Shown here piece by piece: positions 25,417-34,534 of a stretch of DNA of 64,000 bases. Position 1 is the first letter of the stretch; the number at the start of each line of letters is the position of its first letter. The stretch lies in the NCBI RefSeq assembly GCF_022701195.1, contig NZ_CP078089.1, positions 1,798,001 to 1,862,000 of the forward strand, written 5' to 3'. The notes below the pieces were generated by a model. That model saw only the letters and a program-made list of their open reading frames with translations, was not told the DNA's origin and did not search any database. The translations under genes were made by a program, and so were the position numbers. Source of the stretch: Allobaculum mucilyticum (GTDB taxonomy: Bacteria; Bacillota_I; Bacilli_A; Erysipelotrichales; Erysipelotrichaceae).

Positions 25417-25878
25417 ATGTTTGGAATGTCTGATATTTTTACTTCGCTCCCCTGGAATTCGTATTATGGCTGGGCAGGCGTCATCTGGTATGTCGTGCTG
25501 GCCATTGGCCTCTATTCCATTTTTACCAAAGCCGGTGAAGACGGATGGAAGGCAATTATCCCTGTCTATAATCTGTACATCTGCTTCAAAATCAGCAGAT
25601 GCCCCCAGTACTTCTGGGTGTGGGGAATCTGCACGCTTGTTTCCATGCTCTGCGGATGGATCGGATCATTCTGGATCTTCTTCCTCTTTAACATCCTTGG
25701 ATGGATCGCCGGTGTGGCAGCAGCTGTTCTGCTGGCGACCATGTGGTATCAGATGTCTGTTGCCTTCGGTCATGGAATGCCGTTTGCACTTGGTCTGATC
25801 TTCCTCAACCCGATCTTCATCCTGATCCTTGGCTATGGCGGCGACCGTTACCGCTACGGCTTCAGCCGCTGGAACTAG
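25417..25878 (+). CDS. Small polytopic membrane protein, DUF5684-like
   Basis: A 153-residue protein with four hydrophobic helices. The FTKAGEDGWKAIIPVYNLYI loop after the first helix and the terminal FALGLIFLNPIFILILGYGG match the DUF5684 family, some members of which are annotated near signal peptidases. No catalytic residues are visible and the function is unknown. The start follows AAAGGAAG. It is monocistronic, with a terminator shared with the convergent zinc peptidase gene. Confidence 0.8.
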   Translation: MFGMSDIFTSLPWNSYYGWAGVIWYVVLAIGLYSIFTKAGEDGWKAIIPVYNLYICFKISRCPQYFWVWGICTLVSMLCGWIGSFWIFFLFNILGWIAGVAAAVLLATMWYQMSVAFGHGMPFALGLIFLNPIFILILGYGGDRYRYGFSRWN

Positions 25879-25964
25879 AACGAAGAGAAAACAGCAGGAA
25901 AAAAGCCATCGAAAAACAATTGGAAAAAACAATCGAAAGAAGAAAGGGAGCTTAAACTCCATAA

Positions 25965-26012
25965 CAAAAACACCCGCCCTGGCAAGATGAAATCGCCTGG
26001 AGCGGGTGTTTT
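25965..26012. terminator. Bidirectional terminator
   Basis: AAAACACCCGC/GCGGGTGTTTT lies between the convergent DUF5684-like and zinc peptidase genes, with T-rich tails on both strands. Confidence 0.82.
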
Positions 26013-26050
26013 GTGCTTATAAGGTAATTCAGCAAGGAGCAGAGAAAATG

Positions 26051-26764
26051 CTAGTTGCGACGGTCAGAACGGCGGTTTGCCATACCGATGTAACGGAGTA
26101 CCTGAGCAAGAGAAACGAAGACGCTGGCTACATATGTACTTGCAGCCGCAATCAGAACTTTTCTGGCGCCCTTGTAATCAGATTCCGTAAAATGCGGGTC
26201 TGTCCGAAGTGTTTTAAGAGCTCGTGAGCTGGCATTGAACTCGACAGGAAGAGTCACGATACCAAACAGAAGAGAAAGAGAGAAGAGGATGATTCCAGCC
26301 CACATCAGACCTGTAACATCCAGAAACAGTCCAAGCAGGAACAGAGGGATAGCGGCTGAAGAACCGATATTGACAATAGGAACGAGGGCAGAGCGGATCC
26401 GGTTTGGCAGATAGTGCCTTGCATCCTGTATGGCATGACCGGCTTCGTGGCAGGCAACGCCGACGGCTGCAGCCGAGTAGTTGTTATAGGTGGAATCCGA
26501 CAGCGAAAGAACTTTGGTTCGCGGGTTGTAGTTATCCGTCAGATTGCCAGCGATCCGCACGATGCGGACATTGGAAAGACCATTGTGGTCGAGAACATAG
26601 CGTGCAGCTTCTTCTCCATTCATCGAAGAAGGCACTTTTGAGTATTTGCGGAACGTTGAGTTGACCCAGACTGAAGCCAGCAGCGACAGCAGCATAGCAA
26701 TCAGAACCAGAACGTAGCCAGGATCCATATAGAATCCATAGCCGTAGCCGTAAGGATAATACAT
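26051..26764 (-). CDS. Membrane zinc metallopeptidase, YugP family
   Basis: A 237-residue membrane protein of the YugP/neutral zinc metallopeptidase family. An N-terminal helix (YVLVLIAMLLSLLASVWV) is followed by the zinc-binding HEAGH at 106-110 (GVACHEAGHAIQDA). Two further helices lie near 125-175. The VEFNASSRALKTL motif is characteristic of the family. The very N-terminus is Tyr/Gly rich (YYPYGYGYGFY). The start at 26764 is chosen because a GAAAGGTG site precedes it; the longer frame to 26857 adds a charged extension without a site. The substrate is unknown. It is downstream of feoB but separated by a hairpin and over 200 bp. Confidence 0.88.
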   Translation of the reverse strand: MYYPYGYGYGFYMDPGYVLVLIAMLLSLLASVWVNSTFRKYSKVPSSMNGEEAARYVLDHNGLSNVRIVRIAGNLTDNYNPRTKVLSLSDSTYNNYSAAAVGVACHEAGHAIQDARHYLPNRIRSALVPIVNIGSSAAIPLFLLGLFLDVTGLMWAGIILFSLSLLFGIVTLPVEFNASSRALKTLRTDPHFTESDYKGARKVLIAAASTYVASVFVSLAQVLRYIGMANRRSDRRN

Positions 26765-26936
26765 AAGTTTCACACCTTTCCAGACACGAAGTCGCGAAGA
26801 TCCGTCCGTTTCCTTTTTCCTTGTCTCTCTTTCCCTCTCAGGTGAACAGAGCCACACAAAGAGAACCAGAGCAGGGAAGAAGCCGGATCATGAAATCATA
26901 CAAGCATACGATACAAACATACGCATAGAAAGCAGA

Positions 26937-26965
26937 ACGGCCGGAGAACAGACAGATCCGGCCGT
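26937..26965 (-). terminator. Hairpin terminator after feoB
   Basis: ACGGCCGGA/TCCGGCCGT lies 18 bp past the feoB stop on the minus strand, with a modest T-rich tail. Confidence 0.6.
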
Positions 26966-26982
26966 AAGAGATGAAAACGTGC

Positions 26983-29004
26983 TTAATGAATGAAGAGCAG
27001 GCCGAGCTGGTAGACAGCTGCAGTAGTCAGCCAGGCAATTCCAAACTGGAATGCGGCTGTTTTGAGCATGTACCACACAGAGTTCGATTCTCGGCGGATT
27101 GTGGACAGTGCCGCAATACAGGGAATATAGAGCAGGCAGAACAGCATCATGCAGTAGGCATTGAGCGGACCAAAGCCGATCGCACTCAGTTCCATATGAA
27201 GCTGCTGCATGCCGCCAAAGCTCGTGACATTGGAGATGCCAAACAGAACAGTGATCGAGCTGACGACAACTTCCTTAGCCGAAATACCGGCAATCAGAGC
27301 AACCGCAATCTGCCAGTAGCCAAGGCCGCACGGGATCAGAATCCAGGCAAGACCGTGGCCAAGAACTGCTGCAAAGGACGTTGAAATATCCTCGGTATAG
27401 CCAGTCATGGAGAAGTGCATCAGGATCCAGAGCAGGACAGAAGCGATGAAGATTGTCGTACCGGCTTTTGTCAGGAAGTCTTTAACCTTCTCCCAGACAT
27501 AAACCCAGACCGTATGCGCACTTGGCATTTTGTAGGCCGGCAGTTCGATCAGAAGCGGATACTCTTCCTCTTTGCCGTCCATTTTATGGAGAATCCAGGC
27601 AAGAAGAAGAGCCATCAGGATACCGATCAGATACATCGAATAAGCCGCCCACATCGCATTGTGCTCAAAGAACATGCCCGCAAACAGAATGTAGACCGGA
27701 AGCTTTGCAGAGCAGCTCATGAACGGTGTCAGAAGCATAACACGCTTCCGGTCGCGCTCGCTTTCGAGTGCACGGGAAGCCATGATCGCCGGAACGGTAC
27801 ATCCAAAGCCAAGAACCATCGGGATAAACGCCCGTCCGGAAAGACCGATTTTCTCCATGATTTCATTCATGACATAGGCAACCCTGGCCATGTAGCCAGT
27901 GTCTTCCAGGAACGCCATCGCAATAAAGAGGATCGTGATATTGGGCAGGAAAGTCAGGATACCGCCGACACCCGAGATAATGCCATCACAGATCAGATTC
28001 GACAGCCATGAAGCCGCATGGACCGAAGCAAGTCCGGCGCCGATACTCTGCGTAATCCAGTCGATGCCAGTCTGCAGATATTCAGACAGGAAATCGCCAA
28101 GATTAAACGTCAGTGCAAAGACAATGGCCATCATGCCTAGAAAGATCAGAACACCCCAGAATGGACGTGTTACGACATTATCAATCTTCTCAGTCAGAGA
28201 ATCAGATTTATCCTTGCCAAGAAGAACCTCATTTTTGATCTGAGAAATGCGGTCATACTTCTCATTCACAATAGTGTTGGCTTCTGTACCGTCCGCAATC
28301 GACTTGAGATCAATTGGATACTTTTCAAGAAGTTCCGGATCCTGCATGAGCAGCGAAACAGCAACCCACCGCTTTCTTGGGGTATCTTCCGGGAGAAGAG
28401 CTTCAATCTTCGAAATCTTCTCTTCAATCGGAGCGGAATAGATCATTACGTGCTCTCTGGGCTTCTCTGAGTCGATTTCAAGAGGCTGATGATTAAATGC
28501 ATTGCCGTCATCATTCTGATGAAGAGCGGCATGGAGAAGGGCTTTCAGGCCCTTTTTCTTTCGGGCTACAACAGGAACAACAGGGATGCCAAGCAACTCC
28601 TGCAGACGGTGCAGATCCAGATCGATGCCGCGCTTTTCAACGATATCCATCATGTTGAGCGCAAGAGCCATCGGCTTATCCATTTCAAGCATCTGCAAAG
28701 TCAGATAGAGCGAACGCTCCAGTGAACTGGCATCTGCCACATCCACGATGACGTTGACTTCATCGGAGATGATGAACTGCCTGGATACCTGCTCTTCCAT
28801 TGTGAAAGAATTCAGGGAATACGTTCCGGGCAGATCGACCAGACGGATTTTCTTGCCGTGAGAAGAAATGGCGCCTTCCATCCGTTCTACCGTGACGCCC
28901 GGCCAGTTTGCGACTTTCAGGTTCGCGCCGGTATAGGCATTGAAGAGCGTCGTTTTACCGCAGTTCGGGTTTCCGATGAACCCGATTGTTACATCATTTT
29001 GCAT
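26983..29004 (-). CDS. feoB: Ferrous iron transporter FeoB
   Basis: A 673-residue Fe(II) permease. The N-terminal G-domain shows G1 GNPNCGKTT (11-19), G3 DLPGTYS and G4 NMMD, followed by the helical GDI-like region. The membrane part carries the metal-pathway cysteine motif GFGCTVPAIMASR and a second conserved Cys in LLYIPCIAALST. The start at 29004 overlaps the feoA stop by 11 bp, implying translational coupling; the longer frame would run deep into feoA. Together with FeoA it imports ferrous iron under anaerobic conditions. FeoC is not present. Confidence 0.96.
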   Translation of the reverse strand: MQNDVTIGFIGNPNCGKTTLFNAYTGANLKVANWPGVTVERMEGAISSHGKKIRLVDLPGTYSLNSFTMEEQVSRQFIISDEVNVIVDVADASSLERSLYLTLQMLEMDKPMALALNMMDIVEKRGIDLDLHRLQELLGIPVVPVVARKKKGLKALLHAALHQNDDGNAFNHQPLEIDSEKPREHVMIYSAPIEEKISKIEALLPEDTPRKRWVAVSLLMQDPELLEKYPIDLKSIADGTEANTIVNEKYDRISQIKNEVLLGKDKSDSLTEKIDNVVTRPFWGVLIFLGMMAIVFALTFNLGDFLSEYLQTGIDWITQSIGAGLASVHAASWLSNLICDGIISGVGGILTFLPNITILFIAMAFLEDTGYMARVAYVMNEIMEKIGLSGRAFIPMVLGFGCTVPAIMASRALESERDRKRVMLLTPFMSCSAKLPVYILFAGMFFEHNAMWAAYSMYLIGILMALLLAWILHKMDGKEEEYPLLIELPAYKMPSAHTVWVYVWEKVKDFLTKAGTTIFIASVLLWILMHFSMTGYTEDISTSFAAVLGHGLAWILIPCGLGYWQIAVALIAGISAKEVVVSSITVLFGISNVTSFGGMQQLHMELSAIGFGPLNAYCMMLFCLLYIPCIAALSTIRRESNSVWYMLKTAAFQFGIAWLTTAAVYQLGLLFIH

Positions 29005-29221
29005 AGGAAACCTCAATGTTTTCGGAGATGGAAGGACCGAGAGCAAATCGTGTTCCGCGCAGATCAATGATCATGGCCCCTTTGCCTTTTTTCTGAAGGA
29101 CAGTGACCTGCGTGCCAGGGATCATTCCCAGGGCCTGAAGACGAAGTGCAGTTTTTGCGTTCAGGTCAAATTTACGGACAGTCACGGACTCTCCGATCTG
29201 AACGCTGCTGAGTTTATTCAT
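28994..29221 (-). CDS. feoA: Ferrous iron transport accessory protein FeoA
   Basis: A 75-residue SH3-like protein (RLQALGMIPGTQVTVLQKKG, then GTRFALGPSISENIEVSYAK). FeoA proteins bind FeoB and support Fe(II) uptake. It is the first gene of the feoAB operon, with a 11-bp overlap into feoB. The start follows AGGTGGGG. No clear Fur box was found upstream by eye. Confidence 0.93.
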   Translation of the reverse strand: MNKLSSVQIGESVTVRKFDLNAKTALRLQALGMIPGTQVTVLQKKGKGAMIIDLRGTRFALGPSISENIEVSYAK

Positions 29222-29407
29222 ACTAACCCCACCTAACGTTCCTATTATATCGTCCGCTCAGAATCGTTCCAGAAACTGTGCCTGATGGTAAATATGGATT
29301 CAGGGCATAGAAAGCGACAATTCGATCTGAAGTGCCTCTGCTTCTCGGAAAGCGGATCCTGAGGACTTAGAACCTGGAATCGCAGCGTCCTTTGAGGGGT
29401 ACAAGAA

Positions 29408-29431
29408 AAGGACACTCTTTCGAGTGTCCTT
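29408..29431 (-). terminator. Terminator after the FIVAR-repeat gene
   Basis: AAGGACACTC, a GAAA loop, then GAGTGTCCTT and TTC on the minus strand, 23 bp past the stop codon. Confidence 0.85.
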
Positions 29432-29453
29432 AAATGTGTCTACTGAGTAAGAC

Positions 29454-31298
29454 TTATTTCTTTTCAGGAGCTGGTGCTTTAGCGTAGATGAGGTCGCTTT
29501 CAGAGTGTTCCCAGTTCCATCCGATGGAATCCAGATGATCTTTCTCTTTGTCGTTCAGAGTGTAGTGGTGACGTCCGGCACGAGTTTCGTTCGGGTTGTA
29601 CAGACGGTGGATAACGTTTTCGTTCTTAGCGGCTGTAGCCCATTTCTTGCCTTCGTTTGTCCATCCAAGATCTTCAAGAGCTTTGATTTCTTTTTCGTTC
29701 TTGGTGTAGTGGTGTTCGCCGGAGTTCTTGTCGTACATACGAGTCATTGCGGTAGCGCCTTCGAGGCTGGCTTTCGGAGCGATCCAGGCAATGTCTTCAC
29801 CATTCCATCCGATTTTGGACAGATGGTCGTACTCTTTCTTGTTAGCTGTGAACAGATGCTCACCGTTGTTCGGGTTGTAAACACGGTACATGATCTGATC
29901 AAGGTCTGCGTAAGCAGCTTTCAGGTCTGCAACAGCTTTGTCAACAGCTTCCTGAGTAGCGTCTTCGTCTTTATTTACAGCGTCAGCAGCTTCATAAGCT
30001 TTCTTGAATGCGCCGTAAGTTTCAGGGTTCAGAGACTCGTCGCCTTCTGGTTCATTTTCAGCGAGTTCTTTGTTAGCTTTCAGAGCGTCGGCGAGTTCAG
30101 TTTTGTCAACTGGGTTTTCGATATCGACTTTAACGAGGCCGTTGATAGCCTGTTTGATTGCGTTAGCAGCTTCGTTAACAGCACCCTGTTCAGCATTTTC
30201 GTCTGCGTATACATCTTTACCCTTTGCAAGAGCAGCTTCGAGGGCAGCCCAGGACTCTTCGGTGTAGTCAGCTTTATTCAGCTTGCCAGCAGCATCGATC
30301 TGAGCTTTCAGAGCAGCTTTGTCAACAACTACTGGAGTTTCAGCATTTTTCAGACCATCGATAGCATCGGTGATTGCTTTAGCAGCAGCATCAACTTCAG
30401 CCTGAGTAGCATCTTCTTTAGCAGCTACAGCTTTACCAGCATTAACAGCGGTATCGAGTGCAGCCCAGGACTCTTCAGTGTAGTCAGCTGCATTCAGAGC
30501 GCCAGCATCAGCAATTGCTTTGTTCAGAGCAGTTTTGTCAACAACTACTGGAGTTTCTTTATCTTTCAGACCATCGATAGCTGTTAAGATCTGTGCTTTA
30601 GCAGCATCAACTTCAGTCTGGGTAGCATCAGCTTTGTCGTATACAGCCTGACCAGCAGCTACTGCTTCTTCAAGAACGCCCCAGGACTCTTCGGTGTAAT
30701 CAGCTTCGTTTTTAGCAGCGGCCTGATCGAGAGCGGCTTCCAGTTCAGTTTTGTCAACTTCAATAGGTTTTACAGCAACAAGTCCGTTGATTGCAGTTTC
30801 GAGAGCAGCTTTTTTAGCATCGAGATCATCCTGCAGTGTGTTTTCGTCAGCTAAAGCGTTTTCTGCAGCAGTCAGAGCGGTTTTGAAAGCATCCCAGCCG
30901 CTTTCATAATCTGCTTCATTCAGTTTGCGAGCTTCAGTTACGAGAGTATCGAGAGCTGTTGGGTTTCCTTTGAAGTCAAGGTAATGAACTGCGTCAACCA
31001 GAGCGGACCATGCAGCGTTGATTTCATCAACAGTTGCATCAGTTTTATCTCTAACAGTTTCAGCGGCTTTGATTTTAGCAGTCAGGTTAGTAGTAACAGC
31101 AGGAACTACATCAGTTGTATCCTGCGCTTTTGCATATGTAATAGCATTTTTCAGCAGAGCTTTAGTATCCACTGTAGCTGTCGTTTCGCCGTCAGCCAGA
31201 ACAGCAGTAGCAGGTTTGGCCAGTGCAGAAATTGGAGACAGGGCCATAGAAATGCTGGCAGCAGCAACAATGAATTTGCCTAAATTTCTGTGTTTCAT
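29454..31298 (-). CDS. Secreted FIVAR-repeat protein with C-terminal DUF5648 module
   Basis: A 614-residue exported protein. The signal peptide (IVAAASISMALSPISALA) is followed by about six helical repeats of roughly 70 residues with the FIVAR pattern. Typical features are VDKTAL, then NAADYTEESWAAL, then ATQAEVDAA and AITDAIDGL. Such repeats form rod-like stalks on surface adhesins. The C-terminal 150 residues hold three DUF5648 repeats (YRVYNPNNGEHLFT, TRMYDKNSGEHHYT, HRLYNPNETRAGRHHYT) like those of the proteases at 11277-16904. There is no LPXTG anchor, so the module itself probably binds the cell surface or a polymer. The start follows AAAGGAGAAA. Several cre-like sites upstream suggest catabolite control. 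Confidence 0.85.
   Translation of the reverse strand: MKHRNLGKFIVAAASISMALSPISALAKPATAVLADGETTATVDTKALLKNAITYAKAQDTTDVVPAVTTNLTAKIKAAETVRDKTDATVDEINAAWSALVDAVHYLDFKGNPTALDTLVTEARKLNEADYESGWDAFKTALTAAENALADENTLQDDLDAKKAALETAINGLVAVKPIEVDKTELEAALDQAAAKNEADYTEESWGVLEEAVAAGQAVYDKADATQTEVDAAKAQILTAIDGLKDKETPVVVDKTALNKAIADAGALNAADYTEESWAALDTAVNAGKAVAAKEDATQAEVDAAAKAITDAIDGLKNAETPVVVDKAALKAQIDAAGKLNKADYTEESWAALEAALAKGKDVYADENAEQGAVNEAANAIKQAINGLVKVDIENPVDKTELADALKANKELAENEPEGDESLNPETYGAFKKAYEAADAVNKDEDATQEAVDKAVADLKAAYADLDQIMYRVYNPNNGEHLFTANKKEYDHLSKIGWNGEDIAWIAPKASLEGATAMTRMYDKNSGEHHYTKNEKEIKALEDLGWTNEGKKWATAAKNENVIHRLYNPNETRAGRHHYTLNDKEKDHLDSIGWNWEHSESDLIYAKAPAPEKK
30115..30760 (-). repeat. Tandem FIVAR-encoding DNA repeats (about 216-bp units)
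   Basis: Three consecutive units encode 72-residue repeats that each start VDKT/VDKA and share the ADYTEESW core. They are similar enough at DNA level (for example GGACTCTTC boxes) to allow recombination and length variation. Confidence 0.7.
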
Positions 31299-31683
31299 TT
31301 CTTTTTCTCCTTTACATTTTGCAGTCAGTCTATGAACAGCTCACAGGCTGCCTGCGGGTTTGATTTCATCAGAAATTGATGAAATGCCAGGTTATCCAAT
31401 TTAACACCTTTGAAGTTCATCGCAACGGATGACAGATTCAGAATACGGAATGCTTTCGTCAGAGCGGGCAAGCACTGGCGAAACTGCTGGGAAATCTGCA
31501 CGGGTTCCTGATTCAAGAACGTTTTCGGGCGGAACGCAATTGAAGCGAGGAGTCCTGTCGGCAGTTCAGCAGCCGCTTTCTTTCCATCTGTATTCGGGCA
31601 GGACAGATGGAGAGAATGCGAACAGACTGTTCACTGTTTTCTCCCGGTCCGTCTGGATGCGGTGTTAGACCGATGTAAAAATC

Positions 31684-31697
31684 GTAAAACGTTTACT
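31684..31697. promoter_or_regulatory. Weak cre-like site
   Basis: GTAAAACGTTTACT matches the catabolite-responsive element pattern TGWAARCGYTWWCA around the central CG at 11 of 14 positions. Confidence 0.3.
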
Positions 31698-31748
31698 ATG
31701 AATTTTCTTTGCAATAACTGAGCAATATCTTGAAAAAAAGGACAAAGA

Positions 31749-31762
31749 AGAAAGCGTTTACT
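31749..31762. promoter_or_regulatory. cre-like site
   Basis: AGAAAGCGTTTACT matches the cre pattern at 12 of 14 positions. Confidence 0.4.
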
Positions 31763-32019
31763 TTTGAGGGTCGAAACTGGCCCCCTTAAACCTGTTCTTC
31801 TCTGATGCACTGATCCGAGATAATTTCAGTCAGTTAAGCGCATTCACAGAAGCATACATCGGAAATGCCTGACCACATTCTATACGTTCTTACTGTCAAG
31901 CGAAACACCAAGTCATAAAGAAATCCAATATTTCTGTAGTTTTTTGCCCCTTTAATGCGAAGAAATGTATGCTGTTACATCATTCTCCCTGTTTCGGTGC
32001 AGCTTTTGAGCGTCTTAAA

Positions 32020-32033
32020 TGAAAGCGCTAAGA
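32020..32033. promoter_or_regulatory. cre-like site
   Basis: TGAAAGCGCTAAGA matches the cre pattern at 13 of 14 positions. It lies about 720 bp from the FIVAR start codon, so its target is uncertain. Confidence 0.4.
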
Positions 32034-32251
32034 ATTACAAGTCGAAACTGAAGATTATCTTCAGAGGTGATTTTAGTGACTGAAACAGACAGATTCATGA
32101 ACAGATCAATCTGATCTGCAGGCTGCGTTTCTGAGCGGTGTTTTTCGGATTTCAGAAAGTCGTTCTGGACAGTCTTCTGAGGTGCCCGATCGGACTGGTC
32201 GGATCGATCTGGTGGCTTTCCATTCCGCGCATCTCTCTGTCTTTCTGTACA

Positions 32252-32285
32252 GAAAAAGACCTCCCGTTTGCGGGAGGTCTTCTGA
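32252..32285 (-). terminator. Intrinsic terminator after nrdD
   Basis: GACCTCCCG, a 4-nt loop, then CGGGAGGTC, followed by TTTTTCT on the minus strand, 75 bp past the nrdD stop. Confidence 0.88.
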
Positions 32286-32359
32286 TTTAAAGGAATGGAT
32301 ATGGGGGCTCTGGATCCTTGTTCCGGCAGGTGCCGGAAGAGGCATGTCCAGGAAATGGC

Positions 32360-34534
32360 TTAAAGGTGCGTAACGCGCTCTTTGATTTCCTGGGTTCTGC
32401 CCTGGTTCCAGAACTGTGTTCCGATGTAGCCGCAGGTTCTGCGTGCAACGTTCATCTTGGACTGATCGGTGTTGCCGCAGTTCGGGCATTTCCAGACGAG
32501 TTTGTGGCTTTCGTCTTCAACGATTTCGATTTCGCCTTCATAGCCGCACTCCTGGCAGTAGTCAGACTTGGTGTTCAGCTCAGCGTACATGATGTTGTCA
32601 TAGATATGCTGGATGATTGCCATAACGGCATCGAGGTTGTTGGACATGTTCGGTACTTCGACATAGGAGATTGCTCCGCCCGGGGACAGTTTCTGGAACT
32701 GTGCCTCGAAGGTCAGCTTGTCGAATGCATCGATTGGTTCGGTGACATGAACATGGTAGGAGTTGGTGATGTAGTTTTTGTCTGTAACGTGCGGGATTAC
32801 ACCGAAACGGTCCTGCAGCTTCTTGGCGAAGCGGTAGGTTGTGGATTCCATTGGTGTTCCGTACAGGGAGAAGTCAATGTTGGTCTGTGCTCTCCATTTT
32901 GCGCAGGCAGCATTGAGGTATTCCATGATGCGCTTGCCGAATTTTGTTCCGACAGGATCAGTGTGAGAAACGCCAGTCATGTACCAGACTGCTTCAGAAA
33001 GGCCGGCATAGCCAAGAGAAATTGTGGAGTAGCCGCCGAAGAGAAGCTTGTTGATTGGTTCGCCTTTTTCAAGACGTGCCAGTGCGCCGTTCTGCCAGAG
33101 GATTGGAGCAACGTCGCTTGGCGTATCGAGCAGACGGTTGTGACGGATCATCAGAGCTCTGTAGCAGAGGTCGAGACGTTCGTCGAAAATCCGCCAGAAT
33201 TCTTTGTAGTCGCCATGCGAGGAGCAGGCGATATCAACGAGGTTGATAGTAACAACGCCCTGGTTGAAACGGCCGTAGTACTGCGGTTTGCCTTCATCGT
33301 TGACATAAGGAGTCAGGAAGGAACGGCATCCCATAGCTGGATAGCAATGGCCTTCGCCGTTTACATCGATCTTGAGCTTGAGCATCATCTTTTCAGAGAT
33401 GTAGTCCGGAACCATGCGTTTTGCGGTGCATTTTGCAGCCAGCTTGGTCAGGTAGTAGTACTTGCTGTCCGGGTGGATGTTGTCTTCTTCAAGAACGTAG
33501 ATCAGTTTCGGGAAAGCCGGTGTGATGTAGTGGCCTTTCTCGTTTTTAACGCCGAGGATTCTCTGTTTGAGAACAGCTTCGATGATGGAAGCCAGGTCGG
33601 CTTTTGTCTGAGGATCTTCAACCTCATTGAGGTACATGAAGACAGTGATGAAAGGTGCCTGACCGTTGGTTGTCATCAGAGTGATGACCTGGTACTGGAT
33701 GGTCTGAACGCCTTTTTCGATTTCTTTCTGAACGCGCATTTCTGCGATTTCATTGACGGTTGCATCGTCTGTCGGCAGATTCATCGATTCGAGCTCTTCA
33801 CGGACTTCCGCTCTGGCTTTTTCACGGGAGATCTGAACGAACGGTGCAAGGTGGGACAGGGTGATCGACTGTCCGCCGTACTGGGAGCTTGCTACCTGCG
33901 CAATGATCTGAGTAGCAATGTTGCAGGCAGTGGAGAAGCTGTGCGGCTTTTCGATCATGGTTTCGGAAATGACTGTTCCGTTCTGGAGCATGTCCTCGAG
34001 GTTAACAAGGCAGCAGTTGTGCATATGCTGAGCGAAATAGTCGGAATCATGGAAATGAATGAGTCCATTGTCGTGTGCTTCCATGATGTCGTGGGGGAGA
34101 AGGAAGCGGCGGGTGATGTCTTTGGAGACTTCGCCGGCCATATAGTCACGCTGGACGGAGTTGACCAGAGGGTTCTTGTTGGAGTTTTCCTGCTTGACCT
34201 CTTCGTTGCTGCGTTCGAGCAGGGACATGATCTGCTGGTCGGTGGAATTGCTTTTACGGACGAGCGCACGCTCGTAACGGTAGGTGATGTAGTTTTTGGC
34301 AACGGCATAGAAACCGTGACTCATCAGAGCTGCTTCGACAAGGTCCTGAATTTCTTCAACACCGGCCGCACGGCGCAGGTCCTCGCATTCGGTGACAACC
34401 AGGCTGGAAACTTCGAGGATTTCTTCTTCGGTCATCTGACCGTGGGTAGTCGCTTTGTTTGCTTTGCGGATGGCGTTTTCGATTTTCGAAATATTGAAAA
34501 TGACTTCTTCGCCGCTTCGCTTGATTACTTTCAT
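32360..34534 (-). CDS. nrdD: Anaerobic ribonucleoside-triphosphate reductase NrdD
   Basis: A 724-residue class III ribonucleotide reductase that makes deoxynucleotides without oxygen. The N-terminal ATP-cone (VIKRSGEEVIFNISKIENAI) gives allosteric control. The C-terminal zinc site has CQEC and CPNC pairs. The glycyl radical segment RRTCGYIGTQFWNQG places the radical at about Gly702. The start follows GAAAGGAG. The activating enzyme NrdG, often adjacent, is not in this window. The mRNA should carry a leader of about 190 nt with three hairpins. An antisense frame of similar length on the plus strand is a codon-usage shadow. Confidence 0.96.
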   Translation of the reverse strand: MKVIKRSGEEVIFNISKIENAIRKANKATTHGQMTEEEILEVSSLVVTECEDLRRAAGVEEIQDLVEAALMSHGFYAVAKNYITYRYERALVRKSNSTDQQIMSLLERSNEEVKQENSNKNPLVNSVQRDYMAGEVSKDITRRFLLPHDIMEAHDNGLIHFHDSDYFAQHMHNCCLVNLEDMLQNGTVISETMIEKPHSFSTACNIATQIIAQVASSQYGGQSITLSHLAPFVQISREKARAEVREELESMNLPTDDATVNEIAEMRVQKEIEKGVQTIQYQVITLMTTNGQAPFITVFMYLNEVEDPQTKADLASIIEAVLKQRILGVKNEKGHYITPAFPKLIYVLEEDNIHPDSKYYYLTKLAAKCTAKRMVPDYISEKMMLKLKIDVNGEGHCYPAMGCRSFLTPYVNDEGKPQYYGRFNQGVVTINLVDIACSSHGDYKEFWRIFDERLDLCYRALMIRHNRLLDTPSDVAPILWQNGALARLEKGEPINKLLFGGYSTISLGYAGLSEAVWYMTGVSHTDPVGTKFGKRIMEYLNAACAKWRAQTNIDFSLYGTPMESTTYRFAKKLQDRFGVIPHVTDKNYITNSYHVHVTEPIDAFDKLTFEAQFQKLSPGGAISYVEVPNMSNNLDAVMAIIQHIYDNIMYAELNTKSDYCQECGYEGEIEIVEDESHKLVWKCPNCGNTDQSKMNVARRTCGYIGTQFWNQGRTQEIKERVTHL

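Larger units (their letters stand above)
31299..32251. other. 950-bp intergenic region upstream of the FIVAR gene
   Basis: No supported gene. The 79-codon frame at 31429-31668 has no ribosome-binding site. It holds three cre-like sequences (listed separately) and an A+T-rich stretch near 31670-31760, as expected for a regulated promoter region of the minus-strand FIVAR gene. Confidence 0.4.

Noticed and set aside
30115-30760. Regular repeats that could suggest a CRISPR array
   Set aside because: The units are about 216 bp, in frame, and encode FIVAR protein repeats; there are no short repeats with unique spacers anywhere in the window.
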